NCBI GenBank assembly: GCA_020726505.1
Contig: JAHLEZ010000025.1
Span: 682,001-746,000 of the forward strand
DNA length: 64,000 nucleotides
Source of the DNA: Leptodontidium sp. MPI-SDFR-AT-0119
Lineage: Eukaryota; Ascomycota; Leotiomycetes; Helotiales; Leptodontidiaceae
Direction: 5' to 3'
The notes beneath the pieces are model-generated. The model was given only the letters and a program-made list of their open reading frames with translations. It searched no databases and had not been told where the DNA came from. Below, piece by piece: positions 57,732-64,000 of the stretch (positions within the stretch are counted from its first letter, which is position 1; the number at the start of each line of letters is the position of its first letter). Position numbers and translations under genes: made by a program.

Positions 57732-58628
57732 TGATACCAAAAAGTGATCTGCTCAGGTTAGTGTTGATGCACTTCGAGCATTAAGCCTGAGGAATTAAAG
57801 AGTCGTCTGTTATTCTGAGCCGTGATTTATCAAAGACCCCCTGTTTTGATGATTGTTTATGAGGACTTTCGTATTGGTGGCCCACAGGGACATAGGTGCC
57901 GATTTTGAACCCATGGTTTGCTTGCACAATGAGGGGCCTAAATCGATCACCTCCAAACCAAAGTGGTGGGGAGCCGCATTTGAACCGTCACTCCTTAAAT
58001 CTTAGCGGAAGGGCTTAATTGGGCAATGGAGGGCCTGAATCTGCCCCCTTGAATCCAAGTGGTGGTGTGGTGTGGTGTACAGTAGCTTGCAAAATAGGCT
58101 TCGCACTGTCTCATTTAAAATTTATGTGGGCACGGACCACCTCCGCCACTTTTGGCTTACCCTGGGAGACTGGCGAGGGGTCCATCAACCCCGCCGCCTC
58201 CCCGCAATTTCATGTCAAAGAATGAATGTCAGCCTAATATTTAGGGCGACAGTAAATAAGTCGAGCATGGCAGAAAGTCAAAGCTTGCAAATTGAATTGC
58301 TGAGGGAACTATTTCTGTCATTTACAGTGCACTTCCTGCATCTCCTCCCTCAGCGATAAGAACCCATCATAGTTAATCAAGAGTAGCTCCGGACATGCTA
58401 CATCCTACCCTCTTTGCCTTCCAAATCTCTGCGGCGGTATACCAGTGCGATTGGCAGATTTCCCGCGATGATGCTTGTTGGTGGCATTGCCGCGAGGCTG
58501 CCGCTCAGCTGAGTCCGCCAGCCTCAACACGACGTCCTCTCTAACCTCACTCCGCTTCTATGCTCCTTCAACGGCTCGTCACATAGCTACCGAGAACTCC
58601 TCTACGATCCTCGATCCTCGTCGATTAA
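57732..58628. other. Divergent intergenic region with a dispersed repeat
   Basis: This holds the flank sequence shared with MADS gene A (about 57955-57990) and one arm of a diverged inverted repeat (58080-58158) whose other arm is at 63259-63335. Probable promoters for MADS B and the HET-NACHT-WD40 gene lie here. Confidence 0.5.
58080..58158 (+). repeat. Left arm of an inverted repeat around the HET-NACHT-WD40 gene
   Basis: CAGTAGCTTGCAAAATAGGC at the left end and ACCACCTCCGCCACTTTTGG at the right end are matched in reverse complement at 63259-63335. The arms align over about 78 bp with scattered differences. Confidence 0.75.
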
Positions 58629-61600
58629 ATGCGTCTTTTATACTGTAATGGCAATGGCGGTGTCAGCTTAGCTGAGTTCTCCAAGAGCGCTATACCCGAG
58701 TATGCTATACTTTCCCACACGTGGGAACAGGAGGAGGTCACCTTTGAAGATCTGCAGAAAGGAATCGGCACGAAGAAGGCTGGTTACGCGAAGATACGAT
58801 TCTGTGCAGAACAGGCTAAGCGTGATGGCTTGCAATACTTTTGGGTGGACACCTGCTGTATCGACAAATCAAACAGCGTCGAGCTTGCAAAAGCTATCAA
58901 CTCTATGTTTCGCTGGTACCGCATGTCAACTAGATGCTATGTCTATCTGCCAGATGTATTCAGAACTGCCGCCAATACTAATGAACTGGCCTGGGAATCG
59001 GCATTTCGGAAATCCAGATGGTTTACTCGAGGCTGGACCCTTCAAGAGCTTATTGCGCCAACATCAGTTGAATTCTTCTCCCAGGAGGCCAAACGGATTG
59101 GCAGTAAGAGTTCTCTAGAGCAGCAAATTCATGAGATCACAGGCATCCCTAAGTCGGCACTTCAAGGAGCCTCTTTGTCGCAGTTCAGCGATAAGGAGCG
59201 ATTTCAATGGACTCAACCGCGCCAGACAACAGTCGAAGAAGACAAAGCTTACTCGTTACTCGGCATTTTTGACATCCAAATGCCCCTCCGTTATGGCGAG
59301 GGGATGCCGAATGCATTCAAACGGCTTGAAGAGGAAATCGTCAAGTTTAATAAATGCCTCCACGACTTACACCTTTCCAATCCCCATGATGACAAGAAAC
59401 GGATTGAAGATACCAAAGGTGGCTTGCTGAAGGACTCATATGGCTGGATACTCGAGAATTCCGACTTTCAAATGTGGCGTGACAGCCAGCAAAGCCAGCT
59501 ACTATGGATCAAGGGTGATCCTGGCAAGGGCAAAACAATGCTGCTCTGCGGTATCATCAACGAGCTAGAGAAGTCAATGCCGAAGACAGATATTCTCTCC
59601 TATTTCTTTTGCCAGGCTACAAACTCGCGAATCAACAATGCCACAGCTGTCTTACGCGGGCTGCTGTACCTACTTCTCAACCAGGAGCCATCGCTCGTCT
59701 GGCATGTACAAAAGAAGCACGACCATGCAGGAAAAGCACTCTTCGAAGATGTGAACGCCTGGACCGCCCTAAGTGAAATTTTAAGAAACATTTTACAGGA
59801 TCCAAAGCTCAACGACACGTACCTAATTATCGACGCTCTCGATGAATGCGTAATCGGCTTGCCAAGTTTATTGGATTTCATAACGCAAACTTCATCTGCA
59901 TCTACTCATGTTAAATGGGCAGTCTCTAGCCGCAACTGGCCAGAAATTGAGAAGACGCTCGACACCGCAACGCAAAAGCAAAGGCTATGTCTTGAGCTGA
60001 ATGCAGATTCCGTCTCAACTGCCGTTGCAAGTTTCATTCAAATTAGAATCCACTATCTAAGCGAAAAGAACAAATATAAGAGCGAGACACGAGAAGTTAT
60101 TCAGCAACATCTTTCGCTGAACGCACATGGTACTTTTCTTTGGGTGGCGTTGGTCTGCCAAGAGCTGTCCAATCTTTCAGGGTGGAAAGCCATCCAGAAG
60201 TTGAAAGCCTTGCCGCCTGGGCTTGATGAACTCTACCAGCGGATGCTGAATCAAATCATAGCTTCAGAGGATTCTGAGCTCTGTATGGATGTGCTAGCTG
60301 TCGTATCAAGTGTGTATCGGCCAATCACAATCGATGAGCTAGTGTCTTTAGTGAAGATGCCTAATGGAGTTGATGGTGAATATGAAGCTCTAGCAGAGAT
60401 CATAGGTTATTGCAGATCCTTTCTCGCAATTCGAGAACGCACGATTTTTTTTATACACCAGTCAGCGAAGGACTTTCTAATTAAAAAAGCATCTCAAGAA
60501 CCCCTTCTCTTCCGAACACAAGAAGTACATCACAACATCTTTTCTCAATCACTGCAAGTTATATCCAAGATACTACGGCGTGATGTCTATAGCCTAAGAG
60601 CTCCTGGAATCTCTATCGACCAAGTTCAGCAGCCTGATCCTAATCCACTTGCTGCGGTACGATACTCCTGTCTCTACTGGGTTGATCATTTTCTCGAATG
60701 TCAAACGAGAAAAGACGCAATCGAGGACCTTAAGGATAGTGGCCTGGTTTATAGCTTCCTTTGTCAGTGCTTCTTATATTGGCTTGAGGCACTGAGCCTG
60801 TTGAAAAGCGTGTCAGAAGGCGTCGTTATGATTCGGAAACTCGAGAGTCTTCAGGTATGTCTTTCATATAATCTTATAGATGTCGGATTATTCTAACACA
60901 AATAAGTTTCATAGAAGTCCTGCTTTACGGGCGTTTATACAAGATGCAACTCGGTTTACTATATCATCCCGATCAATTATTGAACAAGCGCCTCTCCAAG
61001 TATATTGTTCGGCTCTTGTGTTTGCGCCGGGGAATAGCATTGTTCGAGAAACCTTCCAGGGATGTATTCCATCTTGGATTCAGACAAAGCCTAGAGTAGA
61101 AACACATTGGAGTGCAATGTTACAAACCCTCGAAGGCCATACTCATTGGGTCACCTCAGTAGCCTTCTCCCCCGACGGCAAGCAGATCGTGTCGGGGTCT
61201 GAGGATAAGAAAATCCGGCGCTGGGACGCGGCGACAGGCCAGCAGCTGCTGCCGGCCCTCGAGGGCCATACTGATCGGGTCACCTCGGTAGCCTTCTCCC
61301 CTGACGGTAAGCAGATCGTGTCAGGGTCTAGCGATAAAACAGTCCGGCGCTGGGACGCGGCGACAGGCCAGCAGCTGCTACCGGCCCTCGAGGGCCATAC
61401 TAATCGGCTCGCCTTAGTAGCTTTCTCCCCCGATGGCAAGCAGATCGTGTCGGGGTCTTACGATAAGACAGTCCGGCGCTGGGACGCGGCGACAGGCCAG
61501 CAGCTGCTACCGGCCCTTGAGGGCCATACTCATGTGGTCGCCTCGGTAGCCTTCTCCCCCGACGGCAAGCAGATCGTGTCGGGGTCTCACGATAAGACAG

Positions 61601-62784
61601 TCCGGCGCTGGGACGCGGCGACAGGCCAGCTGCTGCTACCGGCCCTCGAGGGCCATACTCATTGGGTCACCTCGGTAACCTTCTCCCCCGACGGCAAGCA
61701 GATCGTGTCGGGGTCTTACGATAGGACAGTCCGGCGCTGGGACGCGGCGACAGGCCAGCAGCTGCTACCGACCCTCGAGGGCCATACTCATGGGGTCACC
61801 TCGGTAGCCTCCTCCCCCGACGGCAAGCAGATCGCGTCGGGGTCTGAGGATAAGAAAATCCGGCGCTGGGACGCGGCGACAGGCCAGCTGCTGCTACCGG
61901 CCCTCGAGGGCCATACTCATTGGGTCACCTCGGTAACCTTCTCCCCCGATGGCAAGCAGATCGTGTCGGGGTCTTACGATAAGACAGTCCGGTGCTGGGA
62001 CGCGGCGACAGGCCAGCAGCTGCTACCGGCCCTCGAGGGCTATACTGATCGGCTCGCCTTAGTAGCCTTCTCCCCCGATGGCAAGCAGATCGTGTCGGGG
62101 TCTCACGATGGGACAGTACGGCGCTGGGACGCGGCGACATGCCAGCAGCTACTGCCGGCCCTCGAGGGCCATACTCATGGGGTCACCTCGGTAGCCTTCT
62201 CCCCCGACGGCAAGCAGATCGTGTCGGGGTCTCTGAATAAGACAGTCCGGCGCTGGGACGCGGCGACAGGCCAGCAGCTGCTGCCGGCCCTTGAGGGCCA
62301 TACTAATGTGGTCGCCTCGGTAGCCTTCTCCCCCGACGGCAAGCAGATCGTGTCGGGGTCTTACGATAAGACAGTCCGGCGCTGGGACGCGGCGACAGGC
62401 CAGCAGCTGCTACCGGCCCTCGAGGGCCATACTGATCAGGTCGCCTCGGTAGCCTTCTCCCCCGACGGCAAGCAAATCGTGTCGGGGTCTCTGAATAGGA
62501 CAGTCCGGCGCTGGGACGCGGCGACAGGCCAGCTGCTGCTACCGGCCCTCGAGGGCCATACTGATCGGCTCGCCTCGGCAACCTTCTCTCCCGACGGTAA
62601 GCAGATCCCAACCTTACATGTTTCTGAAAACTGGCTTGCAGATGGCACTACCAGACTTCTCTGGTTACCAACTAGTTATCGACCTACTTGTGAAGCTGTA
62701 TGGGTTAGAACTATTGCTTTAGGACATGCGTCGGGAAGATTATCAATTCTTCAGTTTCAACAAGGGCTAAAGCTTGGGATATAG
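58629..62784 (+). CDS. HET-NACHT-WD40 incompatibility-type receptor (het-E-like)
   Basis: Two exons, 58629-60854 and 60907-62784 (52-bp phase-0 intron), give 1367 residues. HET domain 1-240: YAILSHTW (25-32), FWVDTCCIDK (71-80), SRWFTRGWTLQEL (129-141). The NACHT ATPase has Walker A GDPGKGKT (296-303) and a Walker B LIIDALDE. The second exon carries 11 full WD40 units and a partial one, then a tail (GHASGRLSILQF) shared with the NLR gene at 25044. This is the architecture of the Podospora het-E/het-D/het-R (HNWD) family: WD40 recognises a partner, NACHT oligomerises, HET triggers cell death. The partner is not in evidence. No disabling change is seen. The intron position equals that of the PNP paralogue. 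Confidence 0.92.
61129..62600 (+). repeat. WD40 coding array: 11 full 129-bp units plus one partial
   Basis: Every unit is 129 bp without indels; unit 12 is partial. The consensus is LEGHT..V.SVAFSPDGKQ, IVSGS.DKTVRRWDAATGQQ, LLPA. Variable sites are the residues after LEGHT and around SGS-x-(D/N)-x. Units 1 and 6 share the unusual SEDKKIRRW, and 5 and 7 share HWVTSVTF, which points to internal shuffling. Antisense frames are mirror artefacts. Confidence 0.95.
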
Positions 62785-63056
62785 AAAGGAGTACTTATAA
62801 ATAAATGATAATAAAGCTCTTAATGTACATCAAAGTAATATAACTTTTTCTTTTTCCCTCTCTTCTATCGAGGGCTCTGAGGGAGCCTACTAATTTATAG
62901 TAATAGAAGAGTTGTCATCTGTTGCTAGAATCTTCTAGAATAAGCTCGCGACTAGCAATATCATCCACGTAATCAATAACTCAGGCGATGTTCAATAACG
63001 AATGATTAGTCATTTGAGCATTAAAAAGTACAGTAATAAATAAGTCACGCGAGATA

Positions 63057-63220
63057 GTACGAAAGGGGGTTTTCAGTGGTTCTCGCCCACCTCAGGTATT
63101 CTGACTTAACATTTGATGAAATTTATGAAGACAATTCTAGGATTTTAGACTTTGGATTGGAAGAACAACCTTGCTGCCTTACAAGGGTGGTCGAGAACCA
63201 CTGAAAACCCCCTTTCGTAC
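63057..63220. mobile_element. 164-bp MITE-like element
   Basis: A 29-bp perfect inverted repeat: GTACGAAAGGGGGTTTTCAG at the left (63057-63085) and its complement CTGAAAACCCCCTTTCGTAC at the right (63192-63220). The interior is about 106 bp with no coding capacity. Flanks are TA on the left and CA on the right, so a target duplication is not clear. Confidence 0.8.
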
Positions 63221-63258
63221 CATCGTCTCCCTAGTCTGCTACGGCCCGTTCTGGCGTC

Positions 63259-63335
63259 AGCCAAAAGTGGCGGAGGTGGTCTGTGCTCACATTGTTTTTT
63301 AAGCGCACGCGAAGCCGATTTTGCAAGCTACTGTA
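63259..63335 (-). repeat. Right arm of the inverted repeat
   Basis: Reverse-complement match to 58080-58158: AGCCAAAAGTGGCGGAGGTG begins it, and GCAAGCTACTGTAG ends it. Together the arms bracket the HET-NACHT-WD40 gene. Confidence 0.75.
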
Positions 63336-64000
63336 GATATCATTTACCCTGACCCATCCTTTCTCAGGATCCAAGTGGTGGGAGCCAGATTTGGACCCCT
63401 TCAGATCCAAAAATAGTCTGAGATCTATAAGCCCCTTAATAGTGCCACTTGTCCTCACGATGATTCTGCTTAGCTCTTGTTTTTCACAAGACTAGACAGG
63501 GGTTTTATGATTCCAGGAATCATAAAGCCCTGCTAGCTCTTAATCGATATTTACCTTCGTCTCTACCTTTAGAGTAGAGAGACAGTAGCAGCGCTTTAAT
63601 GAGACATTTTCTTACGTACGTTGCAAGGTGGTAACAGCTACTTTTATATCAACAGTAAACTCACATATACATTTGTCTGTGTGCTCTGCAGGCTGTATTT
63701 CCTAGTAGTTCCGAGGAGGAAAACCATACTCTTGCGTATTTTGCTTTGGTCAACATTTAGGCAGTAGACAATTAAAGTAACAGAGCTCAGAGCCTAGCAT
63801 TATTTATTATAAGGCATATGGTCAGTTCTGTGAATGAGGACTTTCTTGGCGTCATTATCAAAAGGGCGTATGTTTAAATTTGCGCATGCTCAATCGTTTG
63901 ATTAAGGATTCCTCGGAGTCGCTGTCATGAAGGTACATGCTTAATTCTCGTATGTCTAAATTGAGTCTGCATAAAAGGATGCCTTACCGTTGCCTGTCTC

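Larger units (their letters stand above)
62785..64000. other. 3' flank with MITE and inverted-repeat arm
   Basis: No gene is supported. It contains a 164-bp MITE-like element (63057-63220) and the right inverted-repeat arm (63259-63335). The inverted CAGGAATCATAAAG / TTTATGATTCC hairpin at about 63500-63525 is a small dyad. The last 400 bp show nothing recognised. Confidence 0.45.

Overview
The window looks like nuclear DNA from a filamentous ascomycete (Pezizomycotina). The evidence is short spliceosomal introns (46-75 bp, GTAAGT-like donors, CTAAC/CTGAC branch sites), HET, NACHT-WD40 and DUF3435 proteins, fungal LINE RNase H remnants, and a 16.6-kb AT-rich block whose transposons appear ruined by RIP-type C-to-T mutation. 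The exact lineage cannot be read from the sequence.

Layout. Positions 1-16620 are AT-rich and gene-poor. They hold degraded repeats, a family of 24-bp palindromes, a minisatellite, and on the minus strand a decayed Ty3/gypsy pol (RNase H, integrase tail and chromodomain) that is lost where GC content rises abruptly at about 16620. Just inside that edge, reading inward, is an apparently intact five-exon DUF3435 tyrosine recombinase gene (16965-19542), the family that includes the captains of Starship giant elements. A decayed copy of its 3' end follows.

From 21.8 to 64 kb the sequence is accessory in character. There are two large NLR-type receptor genes: a C2H2-PNP-NACHT-WD40 gene at 25044-30663 and a HET-NACHT-WD40 (het-E-like) gene at 58629-62784. 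Both carry arrays of nearly identical WD40 units and share an intron position. A relict WD40 fragment lies between them at 32.6-33.1 kb. Other genes include a truncated HET-domain gene, a multi-span membrane protein, a large Cys-rich orphan, a broken RBR E3 ligase, two small MADS-box genes with the same exon structure, a forkhead-like/C2H2 gene, a protein with a weakly SET-like tail, a small Cys-rich protein and a compact protein kinase. LINE 3' ends, two copies of a TA-flanked poly-C MITE, a second MITE and two strictly phased short-repeat arrays (18 bp and 17 bp) are scattered among them.

How it may fit together (inference): this could be a mobile accessory island carrying self/non-self recognition genes, with the recombinase as mobility gene and the NLR and HET genes as cargo. 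The far end of such an element and its target-site duplication are not visible, so the Starship reading is a hypothesis. All gene models with introns were built by eye from splice signals, reading frame and paralogue agreement. Starts are the first ATG in the open frame unless stated.
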